From contig NC_014532.2 in NCBI RefSeq assembly GCF_000196875.2, positions 1,240,001 through 1,304,000 on the forward strand: a stretch of DNA of 64,000 nt. The letters run 5' to 3'. Under the pieces are notes generated by a model. The model made no database searches. It saw only the letters and a list, made by a program, of their open reading frames with translations, and had not been told where the DNA came from. The stretch is from Halomonas elongata DSM 2581. GTDB lineage: Bacteria; Pseudomonadota; Gammaproteobacteria; Pseudomonadales; Halomonadaceae. The translations under genes and the position numbers were made by a program. Shown here piece by piece: positions 47,671 through 58,028 of this stretch. Every line of letters starts with the position of its first letter. Within the stretch, counting starts at the first letter, position 1.

Positions 47671-48609
47671 TCATGACTGGCGGAGTTCCCCGAGCAGGGT
47701 TTCCAGCTTGCGCTGGTCGGCCATGAACTTGCGGATGCCTTCGGCCAGCTTTTCGGTGGCCATGGCGTCCTCGTTCAATGCCCAGCGGAATTCGGCTTCG
47801 TCCTGGGGCTCGGGCGCCTGGGTCTCGGCGTCCAGCGGCGTCAACTGACGCTGTAGTGGCGCCTGGGTCTCGGCCAGTTCGCCGAGCAGGGCGGGGGAGA
47901 TGGTCAGGCGGTCGCAGCCGGCCAGTGCCAGGATCTCACCGCTGTTGCGGAAGCTGGCCCCCATCACCACGGTTTCGTAGCCGTGTCCCTTGAAGTGCTC
48001 GAAGATGCGCCGCACGGACTGCACGCCGGGATCGCGCTCGCCGCTGAAGTCGGCGTCGGGCTCACGGGTCTTGTGCCAGTCGAGGATCCGGCCGACGAAG
48101 GGCGAGATCAGGGTGACGCCGGCGTCGGCGCAGGCCCTGGCCTGGGCGAAACTGAACAGCAGCGTCAGGTTGGTATGGATACCCTCGCGTTCGAGGACCC
48201 TGGCGGCCTCGATGCCTTCCCAGGTGGCGGCGACCTTGATCAGGATGCGCTCGGGGCCGATGCCCTGGCGGCCGTAGCGCTCGATCAGCGAGCGGGCCCG
48301 TGCCAGGGTGGCGTCGGTGTCGAAGGACAGGCGGGCGCTGACCTCGGTGGACACGTAGCCGGGTACCAGTTCGCTGATTTCGCTACCGATCTCGACGGCC
48401 ACGGCATCCAGGGCGTCGTTGATGTCGGTGGCGCCACGGGCGATTTCCGCCAGCCGGGCGCGGCGATCCGGTTGCTGGGCGGCCTGCAGGATCAGCGAAG
48501 GGTTGGTGGTGGCGTCGGTGGGCTGAAAGCGGCGAATCGCCTCGAGATCGCCGGTGTCGGCCACCACGGTGGTCATGGTCTTGAGTTGTGAAAGCAGGTC
48601 ATCTGCCAT
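47671..48609 (-). CDS. tal: Transaldolase
   Basis: A 312-residue transaldolase of the TalB type. N-terminal [35 protein letters not shown], the Schiff-base Lys in [14 protein letters not shown], and [19 protein letters not shown]. It transfers dihydroxyacetone units between sedoheptulose-7-P and glyceraldehyde-3-P in the pentose phosphate pathway. Convergent with the upstream STAS gene. Confidence 0.95.
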   Translation of the reverse strand: MADDLLSQLKTMTTVVADTGDLEAIRRFQPTDATTNPSLILQAAQQPDRRARLAEIARGATDINDALDAVAVEIGSEISELVPGYVSTEVSARLSFDTDATLARARSLIERYGRQGIGPERILIKVAATWEGIEAARVLEREGIHTNLTLLFSFAQARACADAGVTLISPFVGRILDWHKTREPDADFSGERDPGVQSVRRIFEHFKGHGYETVVMGASFRNSGEILALAGCDRLTISPALLGELAETQAPLQRQLTPLDAETQAPEPQDEAEFRWALNEDAMATEKLAEGIRKFMADQRKLETLLGELRQS

Positions 48610-48771
48610 GGGGCATCCCTTGTGTGGATCGTTCGAACCGATCCTTCACTCTAACAAGGCCGAATGAACGAATATACAGGCCGAGGTCGCGGGGCAAGAT
48701 GTGGTGACCGGCAAGAAAGCTGAATTGGCGTTATCATTGATGGTTTGTCACGGACGATTGACGGAGGCTTC

Positions 48772-49977
48772 TTGATCCTCGATGCGAGACGTGCCGCCCT
48801 GCTGGTCGCGGCCAATACCGCTCTGGCTCCCTTCGCCATCGATGCCTACCTGCCGGCAATGCCGGCGCTGGCCGAGGCGGTGGGAGAGAGCATCCATCAT
48901 ACCGAGCTGTCGATCAGCCTCTTCCTGCTGGGGTTTGCCCTCGGGCAACTGACCGGCGGGCCCACGTCCGATCGCTTCGGGCGACGGCCGGTGCTGCTGA
49001 CGGGGCTGGTGGTGTTCCTGCTGGCCAGCCTGATGATCACCCAGGTCGATTCGCTCATCGAACTGCTCGCCCTGCGTTTCGTGCAGGCGTTGGGTGGCGG
49101 AGCCTGCGTGGTCAATTCGGCGGCCATCGTGCGTGATTGCTTCAGCGGTCGCGAAGCCGCCAAGGTCATGTCGACCATGGCGATGATCATGATGCTGGCC
49201 CCCCTGGCGGCACCAGCGGTGGGCAGCGGCTTGCTTTATCTGGCCGACTGGTGGCTGATCTTCGTCTTCCTGGCCGCCTATGCCGCCTTTCTGCTGTGGT
49301 TGATGGGCACCCGCCTGCCGGAGACCCGCTCGCCTGATGCCCCCAGCGCCTCGCCGCGCCAGGTGCTGCGCAACTATGCCAGTGTGCTGCGCCATCGTGA
49401 GGCCATGGGCTACGTGCTGTCGGTGGCTGCGACCTTCGCGGGCATGTTCGCCTTCATCACCGCCTCGCCGTTTCTCTACATGACGCACTATGGTCTTTCG
49501 CCGGCGATCTATCCGGTGGTCTTCGGCGCCAATGTGGTGGTCATGGCGGGCTCCAATCGCCTCAATATCCGCTTGCTGCGCCGACGCACGCCACAACAGA
49601 ACATGCGGCTGGGCATGGGTGTGCAACTGGTCGTGGCGCTGAGCCTGATCCTGCTGGTGGCCACCGGGCTCGATTCGCTCTTCAACGTGGTGCCCCTGAT
49701 CATGGTGTTCATGGGCATGGTGGGCTTGATCACGCCCAATGCCATTTCCTCGATGCTCGAGCACTTCAGTCACATGAGTGCCACAGCCACGGCACTGCTG
49801 GGGAGCATCCAGTTCACCTGCGGGGCCCTGGCCGGAGTGATCGTGAGTGCCTTCGAGATCGACAGTGCCTGGCCAATGGTGCTGACCATGCTGTGTGTCT
49901 CGCTGGGAGGCAATCTTGCGCTGCGGGTGCTGGCCGGTCATGCCGGTCGATCGACGCCTGCGCGTCAGGAGGGCTGA
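48772..49977 (+). CDS. MFS exporter, Bcr/CflA family
   Basis: A 401-residue, 12-span transporter. AIDAYLPAMPALAEAVG (TM1), LFLLGFALGQLTGGPTSDRF and GRRPVLLTGLVVF (A-motif loop), and the drug-antiporter region RFVQALGGGACVVNSAAIVR typical of Bcr/CflA. Start at TTG 48772 because GGAGG lies 4 nt upstream; the ORF continues to a TTG at 48745 without one. It likely exports drugs or metabolites. Confidence 0.82.
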   Translation: MILDARRAALLVAANTALAPFAIDAYLPAMPALAEAVGESIHHTELSISLFLLGFALGQLTGGPTSDRFGRRPVLLTGLVVFLLASLMITQVDSLIELLALRFVQALGGGACVVNSAAIVRDCFSGREAAKVMSTMAMIMMLAPLAAPAVGSGLLYLADWWLIFVFLAAYAAFLLWLMGTRLPETRSPDAPSASPRQVLRNYASVLRHREAMGYVLSVAATFAGMFAFITASPFLYMTHYGLSPAIYPVVFGANVVVMAGSNRLNIRLLRRRTPQQNMRLGMGVQLVVALSLILLVATGLDSLFNVVPLIMVFMGMVGLITPNAISSMLEHFSHMSATATALLGSIQFTCGALAGVIVSAFEIDSAWPMVLTMLCVSLGGNLALRVLAGHAGRSTPARQEG

Positions 49978-50013
49978 GAGGAGAATCCCGAGGTTTTTGC
50001 ATCGGACGAGCGA

Positions 50014-50047
50014 CTGTCATGAAGTTGTCATTTTAGTGGGGCATCTT
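50014..50047 (+). promoter_or_regulatory. Pho box and promoter of pstSCAB
   Basis: CTGTCATGAAGTTGTCAT (50014-50031) matches the 18-bp Pho box of two 7-bp repeats at an 11-bp step. A CATCTT -10 follows at 50042. PhoB-P should activate pstS under phosphate limitation. Confidence 0.82.
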
Positions 50048-50095
50048 GTGTCTCGCGCAGGATGAACACTTCCATGAGAACAGGAGCGCTACTCC

Positions 50096-51121
50096 ATGAA
50101 CCGCATCCTCAAGAGCCGCACTTTCAAGACCACGGTCATCGCCGCCGCCGCGGTGGGCGTGGTCGGTGTTGCCCAGGCCCGTGACCAAGTTCGCATCGTG
50201 GGTTCCAGCACCGTCTATCCGTTCGCGAGCTATGTGGCCGAAGAGTTCGGTGCTACCACCGAGTATCCGACGCCGGTCATCGAGTCCACCGGTTCCGGTG
50301 GTGGTCTGCGCCTGTTCTGCAACGGCGTGGGCGATGACACCCCGGACATCACCAACGCCTCGCGTCGCATGAAACCCTCCGAGTTCGAGCGCTGTGAAGA
50401 GAACGGCGTGACCGATATCACCGAGGCCTTCATCGGCTACGACGGCATCGCCTTCGCCCAGTCCGGCGAAAACGACGCCATGCCGGTGACCCGCGAGCAG
50501 ATCTTCCTGGCTCTGGCCGCCCAGGTGCCGGTCGATGGCGAGCTGGTCGACAATCCCTATACCCAGTGGAGCGACATCGACGAGTCTCTGCCGGATCGCA
50601 AGATCGCCGTCTATGGGCCGCCCACCACCTCCGGTACCCGCGATGCCTTCGAGGAGCTGGTCATGGAAGCCGCTTCCGAGGACATGGAGGCCTATGGTGA
50701 GGCCTATACCGACATCCGCTCCGACGGCGCCTATATCGATGCCGGCGAAAACGACAATCTGATCGTTCAGCGTCTGGCCGAGAACAAGGATGCCTTTGGT
50801 ATCTTCGGTTACTCCTTCCTCGAGGAAAACTCCGACTCCCTGATCGGCTCCAGTATCGATGGCGTCAAGCCCACTCCGGAAGCGATCGGTAGCGGTGAAT
50901 ACCCGGTTTCTCGCTCGCTGTTCTTCTACGTCAAGAACCAGCATGCCGAGAACGTTCCGCCCATGTATGAATACGCCAACATGTTCATGAGCGAGCAGAT
51001 GATCGGTGACATGGGGTACCTGAAAGGCATCGGCCTGATCCCGGCCCCGCAGGATATGCGCGAGGAAGCGCGCAACGCCGTCGAGAGCAAGGAACAGCTC
51101 GAACTGGCTGACCTGAAGTAA
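50096..51121 (+). CDS. pstS: Phosphate ABC transporter substrate-binding protein
   Basis: A 341-residue protein. Signal peptide cleaved after about residue 30 (VGVVGVAQARD). Phosphate-binding signatures: IVGSSTVYPFASYVAEEFG, STGSGGGLRLFC, and ITNASRRMKPSEFE, with GPPTTSGTRDAFEELV later. It captures periplasmic phosphate for PstCAB. AGGAG before the ATG and a Pho box upstream. A hairpin follows the gene. Confidence 0.92.
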   Translation: MNRILKSRTFKTTVIAAAAVGVVGVAQARDQVRIVGSSTVYPFASYVAEEFGATTEYPTPVIESTGSGGGLRLFCNGVGDDTPDITNASRRMKPSEFERCEENGVTDITEAFIGYDGIAFAQSGENDAMPVTREQIFLALAAQVPVDGELVDNPYTQWSDIDESLPDRKIAVYGPPTTSGTRDAFEELVMEAASEDMEAYGEAYTDIRSDGAYIDAGENDNLIVQRLAENKDAFGIFGYSFLEENSDSLIGSSIDGVKPTPEAIGSGEYPVSRSLFFYVKNQHAENVPPMYEYANMFMSEQMIGDMGYLKGIGLIPAPQDMREEARNAVESKEQLELADLK

Positions 51122-51143
51122 GTGGATAGGGTCCAGCCCTGAA

Positions 51144-51171
51144 CCGGCCGGCAGCCAGGGCTGTCGGCCGG
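51144..51171 (+). other. Intercistronic hairpin between pstS and pstC
   Basis: CCGGCCGGCAG pairs with CTGTCGGCCGG (one G-U), loop CCAGGG. No T-tract. Such hairpins stabilise or partly limit mRNA so the binding protein is made in excess of the membrane parts. Confidence 0.65.
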
Positions 51172-51221
51172 CTCACGTTACGGCGGGATGCGCCGCCGAT
51201 GAATTCCTTCGAGAGAATCCT

Positions 51222-52478
51222 ATGCAGACCAACCAAATCCTCGCCACTTTCTGCGGCACCTTGCTGGTGCTGGGTCTGATAGCCTTCTTCCTGGGGCGTG
51301 CCAAGGCGGCCAGGGTACGTGCTGGCGGTACGTCCATGCATGCCCAGCCCGATCAATATGCCTGGTTCACCGTGCTTTCCACGGCGGGGCCGGCGATCAC
51401 GGTGGGGGCGGTAGGGGCCTTCGTGATGTTGCTGCTGGGCGCCGAGATTCCCACCCTGTACCTGCTGGCAGGCTGCCTGGTCGTGGCCTGCCTCGGCCTG
51501 CTGGCCGGCATCAGTCTGGTGCGCCCCGATTTTCATGCCCGCCAGGCCATCGAGCGGGTCATCCGCTTCTTCCTGGCCGGCGCGGCCCTGATTTCCATCT
51601 TCACCACCTTCGGGATCCTGATCTCGATCGTCGGTGAGGCGATCCGTTTCTTCCAGATGCAAAGCTTCTGGGATTTCATCACGGGGACCACCTGGAACCC
51701 CGGTGCCAGCTTCCTGGAAGCGGCGGGACGTTCCGAGGAGGGCGCCAGCGCTGCCCAGTTTGGTTCGGTGCCGCTGTTTGCCGGTACCTTCATGATCACC
51801 CTGGTGGCGATGCTGGTGGCGATTCCCGTCGGGCTGCTGGCGGCCATCTACATGGCTGAGTTCGCCCCCCAGAAGGTGCGAACGTTAGCCAAGCCCGTGC
51901 TCGAGGTACTGGCCGGCATTCCCACCGTGGTCTACGGCTTCTTCGCTGCCATCACGGTAGCGCCGATCATCGTCAGCGTGGCGGGCTTCTTCGGTCTCAA
52001 TGCTTCCTTCAACAATGCCCTGGCGCCGGGCATCGTCATGGGCATCATGATCATCCCCTTCATTTCCTCGCTGTCCGACGATGTGATCAACTCGGTGCCC
52101 GACAGCATGCGCCAGGGCTCGCTGGCACTGGGCATGACCAAGAGCGAGACGATTCGCGATGTGGTGGTGCCGGCGGCCTTGCCGGGCATCATCTCCGCTT
52201 CCTTGCTGGCGATGTCCCGGGCGCTGGGCGAGACCATGATCGTGGTGATGGCGGCGGGCATGCGTCCCAACCTGACCGCCAATCCGCTGGAGGACATGAC
52301 CACGGTGACGGTGCGCATCGTCGCTGCCTTGACCGGTGACCAGGAGTTCGCGAGTGCCGAGACGTTGTCCGCCTTCGCCTTGGGCTTGGTGCTGTTCGTG
52401 GTGACGCTGACGCTGAACCTGGTGTCGGTGATCATGATTCGCCGATTCCGCGAGAAGTACCGGATCAACAACCTTTAA
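51222..52478 (+). CDS. pstC: Phosphate ABC transporter permease PstC (long form)
   Basis: A 418-residue permease, about 100 residues longer than E. coli PstC because of extra N-terminal membrane spans. The permease core has IPVGLLAAIYMAEFAP, LEVLAGIPTVVYGFFAAI and the EAA loop SLALGMTKSETIRDVVVPAA. It forms the channel with PstA. Confidence 0.92.
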   Translation: MQTNQILATFCGTLLVLGLIAFFLGRAKAARVRAGGTSMHAQPDQYAWFTVLSTAGPAITVGAVGAFVMLLLGAEIPTLYLLAGCLVVACLGLLAGISLVRPDFHARQAIERVIRFFLAGAALISIFTTFGILISIVGEAIRFFQMQSFWDFITGTTWNPGASFLEAAGRSEEGASAAQFGSVPLFAGTFMITLVAMLVAIPVGLLAAIYMAEFAPQKVRTLAKPVLEVLAGIPTVVYGFFAAITVAPIIVSVAGFFGLNASFNNALAPGIVMGIMIIPFISSLSDDVINSVPDSMRQGSLALGMTKSETIRDVVVPAALPGIISASLLAMSRALGETMIVVMAAGMRPNLTANPLEDMTTVTVRIVAALTGDQEFASAETLSAFALGLVLFVVTLTLNLVSVIMIRRFREKYRINNL

Positions 52479-52496
52479 CGCTGGGAGCCTTACCCG

Positions 52497-53663
52497 ATGA
52501 GCCAATCCTTCGATGAGATCAGCGCCCAGCTTCGGCGTCGTCACCGCAAGTCCGCCCGTTTGAAGTGGATCTCCATGGGGGCCCTGGGGCTGGCTGGCCT
52601 GTTCCTGGTACTGTTCTTCGCCGACATGCTGGTCAAGGGGCTGCCGGCCTTTCAGCAGGCGCGTATCCAGGTCGAGGTCGAGTACAGCGAGCAGGCAAGC
52701 CAGATTCCCCTGGCGGCCGTCCAGGAAGAGGTGCGTCCGATCGTCAGTCGGGGCTATCTGCGCTTGATCCCGGGCCGCATGGATGAAAATCCCGACCTCC
52801 AGGGCACCACGCGCATGGAATGGGTGCTGGCCGATGGTCAGGTCGACCAGTACCTCAAGGGGCATCACAACAAGCTCGACGCGGACGAGAAGGCGACGAT
52901 CGATCGCCTCCAGTCCGAAGGGCGCGCCGAGCTCGTCTTCAACACCACCTTTTTCACCAATGGCGACTCCAAGATGCCGGAGTTGGCCGGTATCGCCTCC
53001 GCCGCCATGGGGACGGTGCTGACCCTGCTGGTAACCCTGGCGGTGTCCTTCCCGATCGGAGTGATGACAGCGGTCTATCTGGAGGAGTTCGCGCCGGATA
53101 ACCGCGTTACCCAGTTGATCGAGATCAATATCAACAATCTGGCGGCGATTCCCTCGATCCTGTTCGGTCTGCTGGGCCTGGCGATCTTCATCAACTTCTT
53201 CGGTGTGCCGCGCTCGTCACCTGTCGTGGGGGGCCTGACCCTGGCGCTGATGACGTTGCCGGTGATCATCATCGCCACCCGCACGGCACTACGCAGCGTG
53301 CCGGACTCCATTCGCCATGCCGCCTTCGGCGTCGGCTGCTCGCGCTGGCAGATGGTGCGTGATCATGTGCTGCCGGTCGCCCTGCCGGGCATCATGACCG
53401 GTTCGATCATCGGCCTGGCTCAGGCCATGGGAGAAACGGCACCGCTGATCATCGTCGGTATGGTGGCTTTCATTCCCGATGTGACCAGTTCCTTCACCGA
53501 GGCAGCCACGGTGCTGCCGGCACAGATCTTTACCTGGGCAGGGGAGCCGGATCGGGCCTTCATCGAGAAAACCTCGGGCGGAATCCTCGTACTGCTGGCG
53601 GTGCTGATCACCCTGAATGCCACCGCCGTGGTCCTGCGCAAGAAATTCGAACGTCGCTGGTAA
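52497..53663 (+). CDS. pstA: Phosphate ABC transporter permease PstA (long form)
   Basis: A 388-residue permease, longer than E. coli PstA (296) by a periplasmic insertion after the first span (about 50-150). The core carries [37 protein letters not shown] and EAA-loop [20 protein letters not shown]. The long PstC/PstA pair matches the form found in Pseudomonas and related genera. 18 bp after pstC. Confidence 0.92.
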   Translation: MSQSFDEISAQLRRRHRKSARLKWISMGALGLAGLFLVLFFADMLVKGLPAFQQARIQVEVEYSEQASQIPLAAVQEEVRPIVSRGYLRLIPGRMDENPDLQGTTRMEWVLADGQVDQYLKGHHNKLDADEKATIDRLQSEGRAELVFNTTFFTNGDSKMPELAGIASAAMGTVLTLLVTLAVSFPIGVMTAVYLEEFAPDNRVTQLIEININNLAAIPSILFGLLGLAIFINFFGVPRSSPVVGGLTLALMTLPVIIIATRTALRSVPDSIRHAAFGVGCSRWQMVRDHVLPVALPGIMTGSIIGLAQAMGETAPLIIVGMVAFIPDVTSSFTEAATVLPAQIFTWAGEPDRAFIEKTSGGILVLLAVLITLNATAVVLRKKFERRW

Positions 53664-53689
53664 GCCCGCGGCACGACACAGGAACTATC

Positions 53690-54538
53690 ATGATGAACAT
53701 TAAAGTTGCCGAGCGGAGTATCACGCCCATGACCGGTCATACCGCCGGGGAGCCTGTGACGCGCAATGAAGACGCCAATCATGAGTTGAGTATTCGTGTG
53801 CGCGGTCTCAATCTCTGGTACGGCGTTACCCAGGCGCTCAAGGATATCGATATCGATGTCTACCAGAAGAATGTCACGGCACTGATCGGGCCTTCCGGTT
53901 GCGGCAAGTCGACCTTTCTGCGTTGCCTCAATCGCATGAACGACCTGATTCCCAGCGTGCGCATCAAGGGGCTGGTGGAAATGGACGGTCGTGACGTCAA
54001 TGAGGCCAAGATGGACGAGGTCGCACTGCGGCGCCGGGTGGGGATGGTCTTCCAGAAGCCCAATCCCTTTCCCAAGTCGATCTATGAAAACGTCGCCTAT
54101 GCGCCGCGCATGCACGATCTGGTCAGCCGCAAGGCCGATTCCGATGAGCTGGTCGAGCGCGCCCTGCGCGATGCCGGTCTCTGGGAAGAGGTCAAGGACA
54201 AGCTGCAGGAGCCCGGCACCTCGCTGTCCGGCGGTCAGCAGCAGCGCCTGTGCATTGCCCGCGCCATCGCCGTGCGTCCCGATGTCATCCTGATGGATGA
54301 GCCGACGTCGGCCCTGGACCCGATCTCCACGGCGACCATCGAGGATCTGATGGACAAGCTGAAGCAGCAGTTCACCATCATCACCGTGACCCACAACATG
54401 CAGCAGGCCGCCCGGGTGGCCGACTACACGGCGTTTTTCCATCTGGGCGAAATCGTCGAGTACAACGACACCAAGACGATGTTCTCCAACCCGGCCACCA
54501 AGAAGGCCGAGGATTACATCACCGGGCGTTATGGCTGA
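53690..54538 (+). CDS. pstB: Phosphate ABC transporter ATPase
   Basis: A 282-residue ATPase. Walker [15 protein letters not shown]-loop [16 protein letters not shown] (PstB type), signature [14 protein letters not shown] and Walker [14 protein letters not shown]. The N-terminus is about 20 residues longer than usual. It ends the operon; phoU, which normally follows, is not found before the ars genes. Confidence 0.94.
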   Translation: MMNIKVAERSITPMTGHTAGEPVTRNEDANHELSIRVRGLNLWYGVTQALKDIDIDVYQKNVTALIGPSGCGKSTFLRCLNRMNDLIPSVRIKGLVEMDGRDVNEAKMDEVALRRRVGMVFQKPNPFPKSIYENVAYAPRMHDLVSRKADSDELVERALRDAGLWEEVKDKLQEPGTSLSGGQQQRLCIARAIAVRPDVILMDEPTSALDPISTATIEDLMDKLKQQFTIITVTHNMQQAARVADYTAFFHLGEIVEYNDTKTMFSNPATKKAEDYITGRYG

Positions 54539-54797
54539 GAAGAAGAACTCTCGATGGTAATGGGCGCCGGGGATAAGGCGCAGCGAGGGTCTTTTGCCAT
54601 GTGAGGTGCATGCCGTCGAACGGATTGGCCATGCAGGGCCACTCCAGGCCCCGCAAGCGGAGCATGCCGCGGCGCGCAGATAGGGTAAGTTAAGTAGCTC
54701 CCAGGGAAGGGCGTACAGCGCCCTCGCGAAGGCTTGTCGCCGACAAAGCCCGATTCCGCCTTTGGGCTCTGGAAGGGAAACAACCCAATCTACCGGC

Positions 54798-54827
54798 AAC
54801 GGGGAGGCGAGAAATCGCTTCCCCGTT
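54798..54827 (+). terminator. Long GNRA-capped hairpin between pstB and arsC
   Basis: AACGGGGAGGCGA pairs with TCGCTTCCCCGTT over 13 bp (one G-U) around GAAA. The following ATCGTTCT is only weakly T-rich, so this could be a terminator of the pst transcript or an RNA 3'-end element. The 54539-54902 gap otherwise holds no ORF, only this and the ars promoter. Confidence 0.55.
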
Positions 54828-54848
54828 ATCGTTCTGGCTGTCATGCGA

Positions 54849-54886
54849 TTGACATCCCTGCGCGTTATATATGAAATTCCATATAT
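54849..54886 (+). promoter_or_regulatory. ars promoter with palindromic ArsR operator
   Basis: TTGACA (54849-54854) is followed at -10 distance by the imperfect palindrome ATATATGAAATTCCATATAT (54867-54886). ArsR would sit on the -10 and release it on arsenite binding. arsC starts 17 bp downstream. Confidence 0.72.
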
Positions 54887-54902
54887 CATTTGGAGCCCCG
54901 AG

Positions 54903-55325
54903 ATGGCCAAACCGCGCGTCCTTTTCCTGTGCAACGCCAATTCCGCCCGCTCGCTGATGGGCGAAGCCCTGCTGAGGCACTTGGCCGGCGATCGTTTCGA
55001 GGCCTTCAGTGCCGGTACCGAGCCGGACCGGCCCCACGAAATGACCCTCGAGGCATTGCGCAAGCAGAATATCGAAACTTCGGGCCTGGCCAGCAAGTCG
55101 CTGGATGACTTCGCCGGTCAGCACTTCGATACGGTGATCGTGCTCTGCGACAAGGCGCAGCAAGCGTGCCGCGACTGGCAGGGCAGCCGCGATGAGCATC
55201 TCTATTGGGATATCCGCGACCCTCGCCACATCGAGCGCGATAACGCCTATGAGCAGGCGCTGCAGGAGATCCGCCAGCGGCTCTCGCTGTGGCTGCAACT
55301 CAAGGCTCATGACGACAGGCGTTGA
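54903..55325 (+). CDS. arsC: Arsenate reductase, low-molecular-weight phosphatase type
   Basis: A 140-residue LMW-PTP-fold protein. P-loop CNANSAR (CX5R, residues 10-16), resolving-type Cys residues in [12 protein letters not shown], and Asp in DIRDPRHIE. ArsC of this class reduces arsenate with thioredoxin or glutaredoxin. Start at 54903 (GGAG upstream) chosen; the longer frame runs through the operator. First gene of the ars island. Confidence 0.85.
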   Translation: MAKPRVLFLCNANSARSLMGEALLRHLAGDRFEAFSAGTEPDRPHEMTLEALRKQNIETSGLASKSLDDFAGQHFDTVIVLCDKAQQACRDWQGSRDEHLYWDIRDPRHIERDNAYEQALQEIRQRLSLWLQLKAHDDRR

Positions 55326-55363
55326 TCGGAGACGACCGCCACGACATTAGAGGACCAACCTCC

Positions 55364-56395
55364 ATGACGCTACGCATCGGTATCAATGGCTTCGGGCGCA
55401 TCGGTCGATTGACCCTGCGCAGCCTCTGGCCCCGCATTGAGGCCGGTGAGGCCGAGATCGTCCGTATCAACGATCCGGGGGGCGACGCCGCGACCTTTGC
55501 CCATCTGCTGGAATTCGACTCGGTGCATGGCCACTGGGCGCCGGGTGGTGGGATCCAGGCCGAGGGTGATGCCCTGGTCGTGGATGGTCGACGCGTCGCC
55601 TTCAGTGGCGGGCGAGACTATGGCGCAAGCGATTGGTCGACCTGTGACGTGGTGATCGAGGCCTCCGGCACCGCCAAGAAAAGCGCGCAATTGGCGCCGT
55701 ATTTCGAGCAGGGTGTGGCGCGCGTCGTCGTGAGCGCGCCGCTCAAGGATGATGATGTGCTCAATGTGGTGATGGGGGTCAACGAAGACCGTTATGACCC
55801 TGAGGTGCATCGCATCGTCACCGCCGCGAGCTGCACCACCAATTGCCTGGCGCCGGTGGTCAAGGTCATCCAGGAGGGCTTCGGCATCCGTCACGGCTCG
55901 ATGACCACGGTGCACGACATCACCAATACGCAGACCATTCTCGATGCTCCCCACAAGGACCTGCGTCGGGCGCGGGCCTGCGGCATGAGCCTGATCCCCA
56001 CCACGACCGGTTCGGCCAAGGCGATCACCGCGATCTTCCCGGAGCTCGAGGGCAAGCTGAACGGCCACGCCGTACGTGTACCGCTGGCCAATGCCTCGCT
56101 GACTGACATGGTCTTCGAGCTCGAGCGCGAGGTCACGGTGGAGGAGGTCAACGCCGCCCTGAAGGCCGCCGCCGAGGGCGAGCTGACCGGTATCCTGGGC
56201 TACGAGGAACGCCCGCTGGTGTCCATCGATTATCGCACCGATCCGCGCAGCTCGATCATCGATGCGCTCTCGACCATGGTGGTGAACGGCACCCAGCTCA
56301 AGCTCTATGCCTGGTACGACAACGAGTGGGGCTATGCCAACCGTACCGCCGAGCTGGCGCTGAAGGTCGGCGGTGAGCAGGTGGCAAGTGACTGA
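55364..56395 (+). CDS. ArsJ-associated glyceraldehyde-3-phosphate dehydrogenase
   Basis: A 343-residue GAPDH. NAD-binding [16 protein letters not shown], catalytic Cys in [18 protein letters not shown], and the C-terminal [15 protein letters not shown]. Next to arsJ it makes 1-arseno-3-phosphoglycerate from arsenate and glyceraldehyde-3-P, which ArsJ exports. Start at 55364 (GAGG upstream). The housekeeping GAPDH is presumably elsewhere. Confidence 0.9.
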   Translation: MTLRIGINGFGRIGRLTLRSLWPRIEAGEAEIVRINDPGGDAATFAHLLEFDSVHGHWAPGGGIQAEGDALVVDGRRVAFSGGRDYGASDWSTCDVVIEASGTAKKSAQLAPYFEQGVARVVVSAPLKDDDVLNVVMGVNEDRYDPEVHRIVTAASCTTNCLAPVVKVIQEGFGIRHGSMTTVHDITNTQTILDAPHKDLRRARACGMSLIPTTTGSAKAITAIFPELEGKLNGHAVRVPLANASLTDMVFELEREVTVEEVNAALKAAAEGELTGILGYEERPLVSIDYRTDPRSSIIDALSTMVVNGTQLKLYAWYDNEWGYANRTAELALKVGGEQVASD

Positions 56396-57617
56396 ATCGC
56401 TCGGCGCACGTTTGAGGGCATTGCCCTTCGAGATTCGGCAATACCTGCTGATCACCGGCAATTACTGGGCCTTCACCCTGACCGACGGCGCCCTGCGCAT
56501 GCTGGTGGTGCTGCACTTTCACCAGTTGGGATATTCGCCGCTGGAAGTGGCCCTGCTGTTTCTCTTCTACGAGGCCTTCGGGGTAGTCACCAACCTGGTC
56601 GGGGGCTGGCTGGGTGCGCGCCTGGGGCTCAATCGCACCATGAATGTCGGGCTCGGCCTGCAGATCGTGGCGCTGGGCATGCTGATGGTGCCGTCCGCTG
56701 CCTTGAGCGTGCCCTGGGTGATGGCCGCCCAGGCGCTCTCGGGGATCGCCAAGGATCTCAACAAGATGAGCGCCAAGAGCGCGGTCAAGGTGCTGGTGCC
56801 CAAGGACAGTGCCAATGCCGGCAGTGCTCTCTATCGTTGGGTGGCGATCCTCACCGGTTCCAAGAACGCGCTCAAGGGCGCCGGTTTCTTCCTGGGCGGG
56901 GCACTGTTGACGTGGATCGGCTTCCGCGGTGCCGTCATCGCCATGGCGGTGATGCTGGCCGTCGTGCTGGGGTTGTCGCTGGTCAGACTCAAGGCCGATC
57001 TGGGCCGCGGCAAGCACAAGCCGAAATTCACCGAGGTGTTCTCCAAGTCGCGGGCCATCAATGTACTCTCGGCGGCGCGATTCTGTCTTTTCGCGGCCCG
57101 GGACGTGTGGTTCGTGGTGGCGTTGCCGGTGTTCCTGTATGACCAGCATGGCTGGAGCCACTGGACGGTAGGCGGCCTGTTGGCCATCTGGGTGATCGGC
57201 TATGGCGGCGTGCAGACCCAGGCTCCGCGACTCACCGGTCTGATCAAGGGCGGCCCGCGTTTCGTCACGGCGTTCTGGGCCCTTGCGCTGGCCGGGCTGC
57301 CGGCATTGCTGGCCCTGTTGCCGCTGGCCGAGGTGGGCTGGCTGGTGACGGGCCTGTTGGCCTTCGGCGTGCTGTTCGCCATCAACTCCAGCTGGCACAG
57401 CTATCTCATCGTGCATTTCGCCCGTTCCGACGGCGTCTCCATGGACGTGGGCTTCTACTACATGGCCAACGCCATGGGGCGGCTCGCGGGAACGGTGCTG
57501 TCCGGCTGGCTGTATCAGGTGCATGGCCTTTCCGTCTGCCTGTGGGTATCGGCGGCTCTGGTGGCGGCCAGCGCCTTGATGGCCCTGGCCTTGCCGCGCC
57601 AGCAGCAGGCCGGTTGA
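56373..57617 (+). CDS. arsJ: ArsJ, organoarsenical (1-arseno-3-phosphoglycerate) exporter
   Basis: A 414-residue MFS-type permease with about 12 spans: [40 protein letters not shown] and [20 protein letters not shown], typical of ArsJ. It exports the unstable arseno-sugar phosphate made by the adjacent GAPDH. Start is GTG 56373 (AAGG upstream) or GTG 56388, both overlapping the GAPDH stop. Confidence 0.88.
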   Translation: MSRWQVTESLGARLRALPFEIRQYLLITGNYWAFTLTDGALRMLVVLHFHQLGYSPLEVALLFLFYEAFGVVTNLVGGWLGARLGLNRTMNVGLGLQIVALGMLMVPSAALSVPWVMAAQALSGIAKDLNKMSAKSAVKVLVPKDSANAGSALYRWVAILTGSKNALKGAGFFLGGALLTWIGFRGAVIAMAVMLAVVLGLSLVRLKADLGRGKHKPKFTEVFSKSRAINVLSAARFCLFAARDVWFVVALPVFLYDQHGWSHWTVGGLLAIWVIGYGGVQTQAPRLTGLIKGGPRFVTAFWALALAGLPALLALLPLAEVGWLVTGLLAFGVLFAINSSWHSYLIVHFARSDGVSMDVGFYYMANAMGRLAGTVLSGWLYQVHGLSVCLWVSAALVAASALMALALPRQQQAG

Positions 57618-57635
57618 AAGCCATCGAGGAGGGCG

Positions 57636-57995
57636 ATGCTCTTGAAAACACTGGAACCTCTGCACGTCTTCAAGTGCCTGGCCGACGAGACCCGGCTGAT
57701 GCTGATGTTACTCATCCAGGGCGAGGGAGAATTGTGTGTCTGCGAGTTGACTCATGCCCTGGAGCTGTCGCAGCCCAAGGTATCGCGTCATCTGGCCCAG
57801 TTGCGCCAGTGCGGGTTGCTGGCGGATCGACGCGAGGGGCAATGGGTCTATTACGGCATCTCGCCTGACCTGCCCGGCTGGGCAGCGGACATACTGGCGG
57901 CCGGGGCGAGAGGAACGGAGGAACGCCTTGCGGCGCTCCAGGCGCGGCTCGCTCACATGGGCAAGCGTCCTGAGCGCCGCGCCGCCTTGTGCTGA
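57636..57995 (+). CDS. arsR: ArsR arsenite-responsive repressor
   Basis: A 119-residue ArsR/SmtB regulator: FKCLADETRLMLMLLIQGEG, As(III)-binding Cys pair in GELCVCELTHALEL, DNA-reading helix LSQPKVSRHLAQLRQCGLLA. It is the last gene of the island and probably controls the palindrome before arsC, a loop through the full operon. GAGGAGGGCG before the ATG. Confidence 0.93.
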   Translation: MLLKTLEPLHVFKCLADETRLMLMLLIQGEGELCVCELTHALELSQPKVSRHLAQLRQCGLLADRREGQWVYYGISPDLPGWAADILAAGARGTEERLAALQARLAHMGKRPERRAALC

Positions 57996-58028
57996 AGCTT
58001 GTCGGATTCGCCGGCCCGATGCGTTGCG

